64,000 nt of DNA from positions 100,372,368 through 100,436,367 of the forward strand of contig NC_058337.1 of assembly GCF_905475395.1 (NCBI RefSeq), read 5' to 3'. Each line of letters begins with the position of its first letter. Position 1 is the first letter of the stretch. The translations under genes were made by a program, and so were the position numbers. The notes beneath the pieces are model-generated. The model saw nothing but the letters and a program-made list of their open reading frames with translations, had not been told where the DNA came from and did not search any database. The DNA comes from Chrysoperla carnea (taxonomy: Eukaryota; Arthropoda; Insecta; Neuroptera; Chrysopidae). This document shows positions 1 to 12,300 of the stretch, in pieces.

Positions 1-2003
1 AAATTTATAAAATACCTTAAGTTATTATTTTGTCGTCTCTACAATGTTCTTTGTACATTGAATTATATTTTTTAAATATTAATAATCTTGTTTTTGATAA
101 ATAAAATTTTATTTACATAATAAATAAATTTATAAAATATCTAAAAGTTATTATTTTTTCGTCTCTATAATGTACATTGAATTACATTTTTTAATTTTAA
201 TAATCGCGTTTTTTATGCTAGTTTCTGCTCTCTCCGTATAAATTTCGTCTGTTCACCAGATATAAAAGATAAAGAAAAATATGAGTTAATTCAATAGCCG
301 ATACATCACAGATAAAGCAAAAAATCTAGACACACATAGAAACTTACAAGTCCAATTTTCGAGCCCACATAACTATGTTAGATAATGGAAAACCAGGGGC
401 CAATAGTAGGTAATTGACGAGATTGATTTAGAATTCTGTATCAATCTGCACTCTCCAGTCGCTGACGAACTGTCAGCTGAAACATCGCCGTGAGAATGTT
501 ACTGAATGTATCAATTTTTTTAGTACAGATTTTAAAAAATAAAAATTCAAGTGTAATAATAAACAATTTTATTCTTAATGAAAATTATTAAACCCTATCC
601 CTTCTCTATATATTATAAATATGAAAGTGAGTTTGTTAGTTACGCTTTCACGCAAAAATTACTCAATGAATTTTAATGAAACTTTACATTTTACAACCCA
701 TACATCAAATAATACATGAGCTATAATTTATAAAGATATAGAAAAAATTAAGCATAAATTAAAGATTTCTGCAAAAAGGGTGTTCGAGATATAATTTACA
801 GCCATATGTTCAACCAGGGTTTTCTTATATTCTCAATACATTATGACTATTTTTCATATATGTATATGCAGTTTTAAATAAAAACTGCATATACTTTTAC
901 CTGTGTAAAACAATCCCTATCTATGTTTCGAGTGTTATGGAAGAAGGATAAGTGAGAGCAAAGGAGGTGAAGGTTATAAAGCGGTGGTTTTTTAAACCCG
1001 GGCAAGTAATCAACTATGTGGCAAGTGGCAACTGTAGGCAAGTATATGGGAAACTTATAATTTCAATACTTTTTATACATTTTTTAATCTTGCAGAGTAT
1101 AATCATACCTAATAGTAGTCATATAATAGATATACGTTTATTTAACGTAATAAGTTTAGTCCAAATTTTAAAATGTAGCGGACGAATATATTATATTTTA
1201 TTATTCGTCATGTAAAAGTTAGATTGGTGTAATTAACTCATTTCTACGTCTGAACATTCTCTCTATACCAAAGGCGATAAGAGGAATGGGAGATATAGAG
1301 GAAAGAAAGTCTAAATAGGTGCGCATACATGAGATATTATATCCCAAATATGAATTAATTTGATTATTCAAGTACCCGCGCACATAAGGTTTTGGCCTTT
1401 CATCAAATCAGGGTATATCCAAAATCAAATAATGTTTACATTGTGTTGAATAGAACACTCTTATGGCCACGACCCCACCAATGATAAACAGGTTTTTCGC
1501 AATCGGCGTTTGAAAATCTAAAAGTCTCAAAATCAAATCTAAAAGTTCAAATACAAAAAATGTTTGTTTTTATTAACAAACAGCTTTGGTTTCAAATATT
1601 GTTTTTCAAACTTTGTAAATTTGCCACAATTTTGCAGTTCCACAAATAATATGTTCCTAATAAGATATAATTCTACATTTTCGAACTGAAATTATGACAA
1701 ATGTTATGTCTCAGTTTATGAAAAAAATATTTTCAAACAAAAAGTAATTGGTTTTTTAAAAATGAATTTTTTTAAATCTGTATACAACGTAATTTCACCC
1801 TTGGTAGAACTTAGTCCAAAAGTTTCAATTTTTTACTCCTATTGAAGTTTTAAAAGAACGCTGCCAAACAAAATTCATATTTACATATGGAATGAACAAA
1901 TTTGTTTATCTCTAATAAATTTTTATTGAAAAAATGTCAAAAAATATTACATAATATAATAATTATAAATAGGTATTCAACTTAAATGCAGTAACGATAA
2001 ACA
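1..2003. other. Intergenic, no gene recognised
   Basis: No convincing exon is seen on either strand. Bases 1-123 and about 125-212 form an imperfect tandem duplication: both start with AAATTTATAAAATA and share GTCGTCTCTA and TGTACATTGAAT. Around 605-700 there is a degenerate stretch related to the Helitron-type sequence at 31.9 kb (TATTATAAATATGAAAGT followed by a TTTCACGC-like segment). The ORF at 952-1215 has no homology I recognise and no splice context. Confidence 0.6.
1922..1927 (-). terminator. Polyadenylation signal of the securin-like gene
   Basis: TTTATT on the plus strand reads AATAAA on the minus strand, about 77 nt beyond the minus-strand stop codon at 2004-2006. The distance suits a short 3' UTR. 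It is assigned by position only. Confidence 0.45.
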
Positions 2004-2599
2004 TTAAAACATATTCCAATCTTCATCGAAAAATGGATTCTTAGGTGGTGATAGCTCCAGATCTTCAAATACGTTATAATCATTTCTTTTATTAAAATTA
2101 TCGTCAACATTAATCATGGAAGGAAAATTAACTTGTTTATTAGCTGTTGCACATGGAGTCGGTGTAGCAAAACAACTTAAAATAGTTTTTATGTCGTCGA
2201 CATTAACACGTTTATGTTTAGGTAGAATATCTTCATAAGTATCCTCACATTTTATATAATTATAATGATCAATTTTTTCTTTTGGTATTTCTTTTGGTTT
2301 TAATGGTGATGGTTTCACAGTTGTTTGTACGTTTAATTTATTATTTGGTCGACAATCTGCTAACGGTTGACGAATATTTAAACCACTGCTCGATTTGATT
2401 CGTAATTGTGATGCTTCTAATGCTAAACAAAATAAATTCAAATAAAAAATTTGAACAGAAATTATGTTTAAAAAAAATACATACGTTTTACTGGTTGAAA
2501 ATTGTTTGAAACATGACTTTTTCCTCCATTTATTTTTGAAGTAACTTTAGTTGAATTTCGCGACGAAGAATTAAAAATATCAAATACGTGATTTGACAT
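2004..2599 (-). CDS. Securin-like small protein (tentative)
   Basis: Two exons on the minus strand: 2599-2485 and 2422-2004 (intron 2484-2423, GTATGT...TTTAG), joining in frame to 177 aa starting MSNHVFDIF. The protein is Pro/Asn/Lys-rich in its first half and acidic at the C-terminus. Two features recall securin, the inhibitor of separase. The first is a destruction-box-like RQPLADCRPN near residue 57. The second is a C-terminal EDLELSPPKNPFFDEDW, similar in layout to the D-x-E-x-x-P-P separase-binding segment of yeast and vertebrate securins. No KEN box is seen. If correct, the protein would block sister-chromatid separation until the APC/C destroys it. Securins diverge very fast, so the naming is inference from short motifs. 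It could be another small disordered mitotic protein. It lies head-to-head with BubR1. Confidence 0.6.
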
Positions 2600-3301
2600 C
2601 TTGTTAAAAAACAAATAATCCTTTTAAATATTCTTAATAAATGAGCCTTTTTAATAATTTTTAGTTCTTTTCTAAGCGCAATCCAATAGTTTACTAACGG
2701 CACTAATTTGTTTTTCAAATTTATAACGATTTTTTGTTTGTATACAAATACAAAAAACTATTTAAAATGTCGGCAACGTCGTTATATCATAGTTTCAATT
2801 TGTACATCAAATATTTAAAATAAATTAGCTTATTCAGTTAAAAAATTGATTTTAATTAATTAATTAATCAATTTAATCATATTATTCATTTAATTTTAAT
2901 TAAATTTATAAAAAGTAGTAGATAAGATTATTTAGATTTGACAAAGTATAAAAAATTAAATCAGTATTGGCAACTGAACTCAAATTGAAAATTAAATGTC
3001 TCAAATGTATAATAATTCTTTCAACCGAAATAATAAATCATCGCCATAGAAAAAATTACCTTTAGTTGTAAAGTATAGTAAATTTAAAAAAAAATAAGTA
3101 AGAAGTTTGACTGTATAATATAATCTGTATACAAAACACTTCCATAAATTTCGATATTAGGATATTAATTAGTACACGTAAGTGAATTTATTGAACTGAT
3201 AGTTTTTTTTTGCACATGCATAATATAGATTGACAGGTCACGGATTATTTAGTAGGAGCGAAATTGTTTTCTTATGTTTTCGTTTTCCTTTTAGATGTGA
3301 T
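2600..3301. promoter_or_regulatory. Shared divergent promoter region
   Basis: About 700 bp separates the start codons of the minus-strand securin-like gene (2599) and the plus-strand BubR1 gene (3302), so it must hold both 5' UTRs and both promoters unless an upstream non-coding exon lies elsewhere. It is very AT-rich, with an ATTAATTAATTAATC run near 2855-2870. No specific transcription-factor site can be supported by eye. An AG acceptor-like TTTTAG at 3291-3296, just before the BubR1 ATG, leaves open a 5' non-coding exon. Confidence 0.4.
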
Positions 3302-6300
3302 ATGGATTTCGATTTAAGTAAAGAAAATATTCAACCTTTACGTGGGGGACGCAATGCAACACAACTTGGAACTGCTTTACAAGCTCAAAATGATTCGGAA
3401 TATCAAAAAGAACTGTTGCAACAGAAAGAGTATGTTCATTTAATTTTTCAAAGAATATTTACATTTCGTAACTGTTTGTTTTTATATTTTTAATTTTTTC
3501 TAAATCTAAAACTTTCAAATATTTTGTGTTAAACTCTTGTTAATTTCAATTTACACTATTATTTTGAAGTTTTGTGTAATATTAAGTTTTGAATTTTCAA
3601 TCATTCGAATTCCAAATATTATTTGTAGAACAATTTCTTGAGTAGTTTTGGAAGTTAACAACTGCTTTTAAAACTTTTTAACTAAGCTGCAATTCCGAAA
3701 GCGGAAAGTGGCTTTGCACCGATTGAGCTCATATTTGCTTATTATTTCTTATGAATAAAGTACATAGTGCTTTTTTTGTCGGAACCCGTTTGCAAGTAAC
3801 CACACTTTGAATGTAAAATTAAGCAAAGTAAAGTTTCGATTGGTGTAAAATTTCATAGGTACTCCCGCATAAAATTTTAACTCTATTCAATACTTTCGAG
3901 GCATAGAAAAATAAAACTATTTTATATAGTTATCCTTGGACTTAGTATACAAATTGACAACTTTTTAGTGTCTTTACCCAAAAAAATTTAAAGTAGAATT
4001 GATACCAAAACAAAATTTGAAAGTTAAATTAAAATGATTTCAAAACGAAGAAGTTATAAACATTCAAAGATTTTTGTCCGCCTATTTCTTGCAAAACGAG
4101 AGTTTTTTTTATATGTTATCTCTATGGCGATATTCAAGAATATCGTCACTTTTTAATTATCTTCCTCTTTTTTTAATTAGGACTTTTAAACGTTCATATT
4201 TTGCGCAATTCTAACGATTTTCGAAAACCTACTTCACTCTTCTACCCGTGCAAAAATTTTGTCATCCCTATTGCGGTTCTCCATCATAGCGCCAAAACAA
4301 TTTTTTTATTTTCATAAAAAAAAAAAAAACTTTAAATTGATGATTATCGATTTTTTTTTGTTATTCAAATGAGAGGGTAATCGAAGAACAAACGCAAAGA
4401 CTATGTTGTTGTATACTAAAATTCTCTTGGATAACAAATTTTAAATTTGATCAAGATTTAAAAAATCTGTGAAAAATTCCTAACACCTTTTTCATTTTAA
4501 TTTTACTGTTGATTTTTTTCGTTTTATAATACGTACAAAATATGTCGAAGTCTCGGATAGTCTATATAAATAACTTAATTTTGGTTTTGAATGAGTTAAC
4601 ACATTTTTATACCCTGTATGTATATGAAATATACATCAAGGTATACTAATTTTAGTCCAAAGTTTGTAACACTTAAAAATATTGTTGATACGAACAAAAT
4701 TTTTGTGTAGGTCTTCAAAAAATCATTAATTAATCTATTTCCCAGGACGTATTAAGTAAGTTCGTAGAATAGACACATAGGTAAATTTGATCTTGTAAAC
4801 CGTTAGAAATAGATTACGGGTCAATGTAAGCCGTTAGAGATAGAACAAAAGTTTAAATGTAAAAAATGTTTCGTATAAAAAAATAAACAACTTTTGTTTG
4901 AAACATTTTTTTGTAAACATCATTGTTTACCTGTGAGAGCGCAAACTAAGACAAAACTTTAGTGTCCATTTTCTCCAAAACTATAAAATATAGGCAAATT
5001 GAAAATTTGCAGGTAGCTTCAACCAGTAGTCTTTTGAAAGATTCTTGAAAAACAACAACAAAATCTAGAAAGTACTTTCGACAGTTTTCGAAATTTACGA
5101 AAACCAAATAAATGGCGGCGAAAGGCCGCCATAATTCTGTTGGTTTTCTAAACTTTATAATGTATTTACTGGCATTAAACATTTTCCATACGGGGTATTT
5201 CAACAATTAACTCAATCAATTGTTTGTTTTCTCTTGTTTTAAAATATTTTTTGAAATGGATGTTCACACGTGCCACTTGCTCGTCAACCTCTTAATTAAC
5301 CCCCTATTTAGTCGTTCTTACCTCTACCTTCCATAGTTTTATGAAGTATTTTTTGAGAGTATCAACTCCTCCCGCTCCGCCCATTTATTGTATAAATTTT
5401 ATATTTTTTTACGGAACTCTATTGCTAAGACTTTGTTGCCCGTCCGCCTGTTTGTCAGCGAGCTGTATCTTATAAATCGAAATGGTTAGATAGCTGCAAA
5501 CCGCTACAAACCAAGATGGCGAATTGCATATTTAAAAAAAAAAATTCGATCATGTCGATATGCAAGACTGAACAAGCATGCTTGGTTCAGTCTTTTATTG
5601 TAATATGTACTATGGTACGCAACTGTTATGCGAGAGCCCAGCTTGCACTATCGATTTTTTCGCGATTAATAAGGCTTGCCAATTCAGTGCATGCATTTTT
5701 AAACAGTTAACTCTAGCAGTTGATACTTTTATTTGTTTATATATTTTTTTTAATTTTTCAGAGAATTTGAAAACATAATAAAAAATTATAAAGGTCCTGA
5801 TCCATTAGAAAATTGGTACAATTATATTTCATGGATTGAACAAAGTTATCCAAAACATGGACATGAAGGAAATTTGGCTGCATTATTGGAAGATTGTTTA
5901 GGCAAATTTGAATATGATCAGAGATATTTACAAGATCGACGATTATGTAAACTATTTATTAAATATTTTGATCTTCAACACAATCCATTAGAATTATTTC
6001 AACTGTTGTATAGTCGTGGTTTTGGTACAAATTTCACCGATTTTTATCGTGCATGGGCATACTATTATGAAGCTAGTGGTGATTTCAAACGTGCTGATCA
6101 TATATTTCAATTAGGTTTTCAAGCGAATGCACAACCTCCAGAAGAATTAAAATTAGCATATGAGTAAGTTATCTTTATTATTTTAGTTTAATATGACCAA
6201 GGATTAAGAATGTAATTAACAAGTACAGTTGTTTAATTTAATAATTGTTTATTAACTTTGTAATATATTTAGTGGGTCCGATCCACCGATCTGATTGTTG

Positions 6301-9300
6301 CTGATGTTATCGGCTCATTTAATCTGAACCCTGTCTTTTCCAATAACAAAACACACAAATATTTATATGAAAAGGAATTTGGAATCAAGACAAAAAAATT
6401 TATGTATTTAATTTCAACCTGCCTCCTTTTTTTATTGTCTCTTCCTTTAAAATAAACAAATGTAAACTTAAAAACAAGATGGCGGTTTAAAAAACTACCC
6501 TGAAAATTTCTTCCTATTCTAAACTAAAATTACGTGTAGTTTGGATTATCTGGTAGAATATTTCCAATAGATTTTTCATAAATGAATATTTTTACAGCAA
6601 TTTTACAATGGCAGTAGGCCGCCATGTACTACGAGGAAGTGCGGATACAAATCATTTAGCTGAAAAACGACGTGCATTAACATCATTACGTGCATATAAA
6701 CATAAACATCGGACAATTGTTCCAAGTCAACGTACTGGAGCTAATGTTGTGGACTATTTACCAGGCACAATAAAATCAGTCAACGAACCTAGCCGATCTA
6801 GTAATTATCGAGTAGATGTATTTCAGGTATGATTATAAAAAAATATTAGTGTTTATTGTTTTATTATTACTTATAATCTAGGAGCGAGCGTAGTATTTGA
6901 CGGTCATTTCAGAACGGCTGACAATTCGAGAAGTTGTTGTCGAAATCACAGAGACGGATTAAGAAATTTTGTGCCCGTACGCCGCTTCAAAATTTTGCGC
7001 TCCCCGTAATAAAAATCTATCAAAAAGGCCTTTTTTTAAATTATTTAATTTCAAATTGGAACCTATAAAAAATAATCGCGTTGGTTGCATTTTTTTATTT
7101 ATTTTATAATATTTGTTTTGATCTTGCACGTCTTAATTAAAATTTTTGGAATCAAATTTTGCCTTGATATGATTTTTGGAATCTACATGTTTTGAAACGA
7201 ATTTTTAAAAAAGTATTTATTTTGGTATCATCGACCCAGCTCTATGTAACTAAATTTTTTTTTTTTTGCATAAAAATGGATCAACCGAGTGGGGATTAGA
7301 GCCAGTTTTTAGTTAATTTAGTTAGAATATTAATAGAAAATTAATAATTTGATTTTTAAACTAATATAGGATAGTGGTGAAGAAGGTATTGCAGGTCCAA
7401 GTCAATCCACATCTTCCTCTGCTAAACCAAAAAGTATTTTAGATAGTGCATCTAAACAAAGTGCACACAAAGAAAATTTGATAAAACCTGGCCCATGGAA
7501 TAATGCATTTCAAAAGAAAAGTGGAATACCCAGTTCCAGTATAAATTTTACAGGTAAAATATTATTTTTTGTAATTAAAATTTATCAATTCTAAGTCCAT
7601 GCCATACACCATCTTAATTGCTTATTAATTAGTGATATTAGTTCTGTAAATCGAAAATTACAGAACTAATAAGGCCTGTTACTAATAATCCCTACTGTTA
7701 GAAAATCACTGGTCATTTTTTTTTGTTTAGGCATGAATAAATAGTGAGTAATTAATAATTAATATATTAAAAGATAATTCTATTAAAATTACTGTCTGAA
7801 AAATTATTACTACTTGGTAAAAAAATGAGCCCTGACGAAGTTGAGCTTGCTGAGTTAATACCCATAAGCATATGCAAAATATTAACTCAGTTAACAAATT
7901 TTTCAGTTAATTCATTATTATTAATTTTAATCAATTTCAGTTCATGAAGACGATGCGGAACAAGAACAAGCTAAACAAGAAAATAATTGTTCTTCTACAC
8001 CACCGATTCAACAACCAGCAGTTGCAGCAACGGTTAATCATTTTGCTGATTTGGATGTTGAGCTATTTATACCCGAACCAAATAACAATACAAAAATATC
8101 ACAATATAATATTAACGAAGTTTATGTAAATAATAATGAATTTAGTTTTGAAGAGTTAAATACTAGAAAATATTTTGAACGTAAAAAATTAATGGAACAA
8201 CAAGTAAAACAAGAACAACAACAAATGTATCAGCAGCACAATTATATAACAAATTATGGCAACAATTATCATGGAAATGATAACAGCGGAGGTTAGTCCT
8301 GTACATTTAGGCTTTTACCTCGGTACTCGGCTATACTAAACCGATTTAAATAATTTTTGAAGGACAGTTTATCTGTGTTCGAAAGTTTTTTTGGGAGTAA
8401 ATGGGATGTAACATAGTTGGTAAATAGTGAGCGGTTGAAGTTTGTCAAATATCAGTTCAAAGTCTCTCCTTTCAAAAGCGCTTTTCCTTTGTAAATTCGA
8501 AAACCTTAACCTTTATCGAAAACGTTAGCATTATCAAACTGAATAGAATTTTTTATTATTTTTTGTGTGAGAATAATATGGATATTGATAATTAAAGATT
8601 CCGCGCCCAGGCTTTACAAATTAAAAATTAATTTTTACATGAAATTACTAAGAAATTCGTACATTCAAAATACCAATTCATTGTGAAGTAAAAGCACCAA
8701 TTTTTTTGATGGGATAAGTTTTTAGAATATGATCTTAATAATAATAAAGGAATATAGCAAATGAATCTCTAGGAGCTAGACTAAGGGACCTTCCTTGAGA
8801 ATAAATCATACCCAGAGGTGTGACATACCAAATCCGTTTACTATAGTCGGGTTCTGAGGTTTCGAATTTTTTTTATGTACAATTGAATTCAATTAGGTAA
8901 CGGTGAACAACATCAAACAACCACACCATTAAAACAACGTTTATCAGTATTAAAAGTAACATCGCCAACAATTGATTCAACAATTGATCAACAACAAATT
9001 ATGCATGAAGGGGGTGGTATTGTAAATGGTATTACGGATCGACGTAAACCAATATCGTCAAATTTAATGGAAGCATTCAATAATTCACATGACAAACAAA
9101 ATAATTTACCACAAAATACACCAGAAGAAGTTGCAAAAGCTGTTGAAAGTATATCATCAGCATCAACAAAGCTATGGAACAATACACCTGAACCACCTGT
9201 ACGAAATGATAGTATTACCACGCACACTAAAGAAGCTATGTATGAGGTGAACAATTTATGGGCCGACACAAACCAATATTCCTATCATCAAGATTATCAA

Positions 9301-12300
9301 AAACAAAATTTTACAATACATGAAGATGTTGTTGATGATAATCAACAAATTCATCAACAAAATTATTTAATGCAAAATCAACATCATCAACAACAACAGC
9401 AGCAACAGCCGCAACAGCAACCATTTGCTATTTATTCTGATAATTATGATTATCAACAACAACAACCGACACATGCAGCTGCTCAACAACATCAAATGAC
9501 ACAAATGCATCAACATCAAATGCATACAAATCAACATCAATTAATGTCACCCAATCAACACCATCAAATACCACAACAGAGTCCACATCAATTACCACAA
9601 CAGAGTCCGCATCAAATACCACAACAGAGTCCCCATCAAATACCACAAAGTCCACATCAAATGCACCATCAACAAAATCAACATCAAATGCATCAACAAA
9701 ACGCACATCAATTGCATCAGATGCATCATCAACAAAGTCCTCATCAAATGCATCATCAACAAAGTGCACATCAAATGCATCATCAACAAAGTGCACATCA
9801 AATGCATCAACAAAGTCCACATCAATTGCATCATCAACAAAATCAACATCAGATGCATCAACAAAGTCCACATCAAATGCAGCATCAATTACAACAACAA
9901 CAGCAACATCATTTACAAGCAGCAGCTACTCAACATCAATTACAACACAACCAACATCAACATTATAATAATCAAATACAACAGCATTATAATAATCAAC
10001 AATATCATCAGCAACAACAACAACAACAACCACAAACACCAATAAATCAGCAGCAACATCATCGAATGGTAAATAATTATGACGAGACAACGGTATCAAC
10101 ACAAATGTTTAATTTTAATTTACAAAATACGAATATAAGTACACCCTATAATGATCGTAAAATGCAACAACATCAACAACAACAAGGTATGTGCCATTTT
10201 TTATCAATTAAAAAACAAAACAAACATCTTCTCTCAAAAAATTAAAGTAATCGGTTTTTATGTTTTTTAGAGTGCTAAATTTGAAGCTTGTAAATAAAAT
10301 TTCTACAAATTTTCGGATTTTCAAAATGGATAATAGTTTTTGAGTTTTTTAATTTTTCTCAAAAATGGATGCAGTAGTTTTTTTCAACTTTTTAGCAGGT
10401 CCATTCTATATTCCCTGGCCCAGAATTTTTCCCAGATCGAATTATCAAAAAAATTAACATAATTCCAGATACCTAAATCTTTATATATGACACAGTTGGG
10501 CATTGGCACTATTCTAGGTTTAGCATTATTTCTAGTTTGAAATGAATTATTTATTATCGGTTAGATTTAATTTTACAAACTTCAAATTCGATTTCAGCAC
10601 TCTACAAAACATTTTTAAAAAAACTCGCATTTTTGCCATTGAGTGTTCAAGAGTTCCGTTTTAGCCATTTGGCAAATGGATAACTAAATTGTGAATTCGT
10701 AACCTTTTTCTGTCGTTTAGAGATCTTAAGCTCTAATAATATTAGGAAACGGCGTATATTATTGAGAAACCTTATCTTCCGCATCTAAGGCTGAGGTTTG
10801 AGTAAAAGTGATAATAGATATCGTTTGTTTACAATTTTATAATTTTTTTCATAGCGGCAAATACCCTACTTTATCAACAACAGCAACATCAACAACAACA
10901 ACAACAACAACAACAGCAGCAGCATTATGTATCGCCGTTACCTGGTGGAGCTTACAATGTACATCAAAAAATGTTATCACCAACTGTTGATCATAATAAT
11001 AGTTATAATCAAACTATATCACCAATGCAACATCATTATTCACAAATACCACCAACTTCAGTTTCCACTCCACTTAATCATTCTAACGCACGTCAAGAAT
11101 TATTTCCACAGTATTCAAAAGTAAATGTAACACCAATACCTCAACAAAATACGGTTAGTAGAAAAATAATAATAAGGTTTGATTAAAACAAAAGAGCACT
11201 AATGAGAATTTTGGTATAAATATTGCGCAGACCTTCCTGATGAGCATAAGGCTAAAAATAGGTTTTTTGGTTTTAACTGATTAAATACTGGAGTGGGGGA
11301 GAAAAGTCTCAATTAAAAATTTTAGACCATGATAGGACGTAACTGTTTTTGAGATAAATCGTCAGAGAAGTGTTAACATTAGTTCGTCGCTTCATAAACA
11401 TATGCTAAACTGATCTATAAAAAATTATTTTTGTCCTCATTTTCCAATAATCCTATATTTCCAGGTCCTGGACCAGGTCAAAATCATATACCTAGATAAA
11501 TATGATAAATTGATAATGACAAAAGTTGTGTGTTTTATCGGCCTATAATGTTCATTTGAATAATTTTTCTACATTTCTCTTATTTAAGCAATTATGATCA
11601 AAAAAAACTATTTTAGTCACTATTTCCCAAGTTATCAATAGGGTATTCCACTATTTTTGAAAAAGTACTTCAAAATGTTGATTTCGCTAATTAAAAGCCA
11701 CCAAAAATTTATTTCGGAAAATACACACGCTTTCTTGCCAAAAACTTAAATTAAATTTTAAACCTTTTTTAAACTGTTAAAAATGCGTGCATCTAATTTG
11801 ATGACGTAATATGGGTATCACTATACGAAATAACAAATAATTTTGACAGATATATATATAAACATCTGATTATAATATAAATATAAATACTTATCTATGT
11901 ATATATTATACCCAACTGTCTACATTGAACTAACTGATGGTCTATGACTCATACCGCTATGAGATCACAGCAGGGCTTACCTCGTTCTGGGTCACGTGAT
12001 ATTCAGTTTAAAAATTACGATTTTTAAAAGAAAAAAGTGCTTTTATGACTCGAAATCAGAATATTACTTTTTACATGAATTTTAAGTTTTTTCATATTTC
12101 ATGATTTATTTTTGACTAACGATAATACCCTATTGTAGCATAACTTAAATTTTTGTGTATTTTTAGTATGTTAACCAAAATTCTCGGTTGTGTAATTCTT
12201 TTTTGTCAAGATTATTTTTGATTGATTTTGCTTGAATTAGGTGGCTACGCCACAGCAGCAGCAACAGCAACCACAAACACAACCGCCAGTATCAACCCCG

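Noticed and set aside
5516-5778. Two overlapping ORFs before BubR1 exon 2
   Set aside because: They run through the intron and its polypyrimidine tract into the exon in the wrong frame. The spliced model with GA|A at 5762 restores the conserved Mad3/BUB1 sequence.
9428-9888. Long minus-strand ORFs rich in Asp/Val and Leu/Met
   Set aside because: They are antisense readings of the CAA/CAT repeat in BubR1 exon 6. The composition is an artefact of the triplet repeat.
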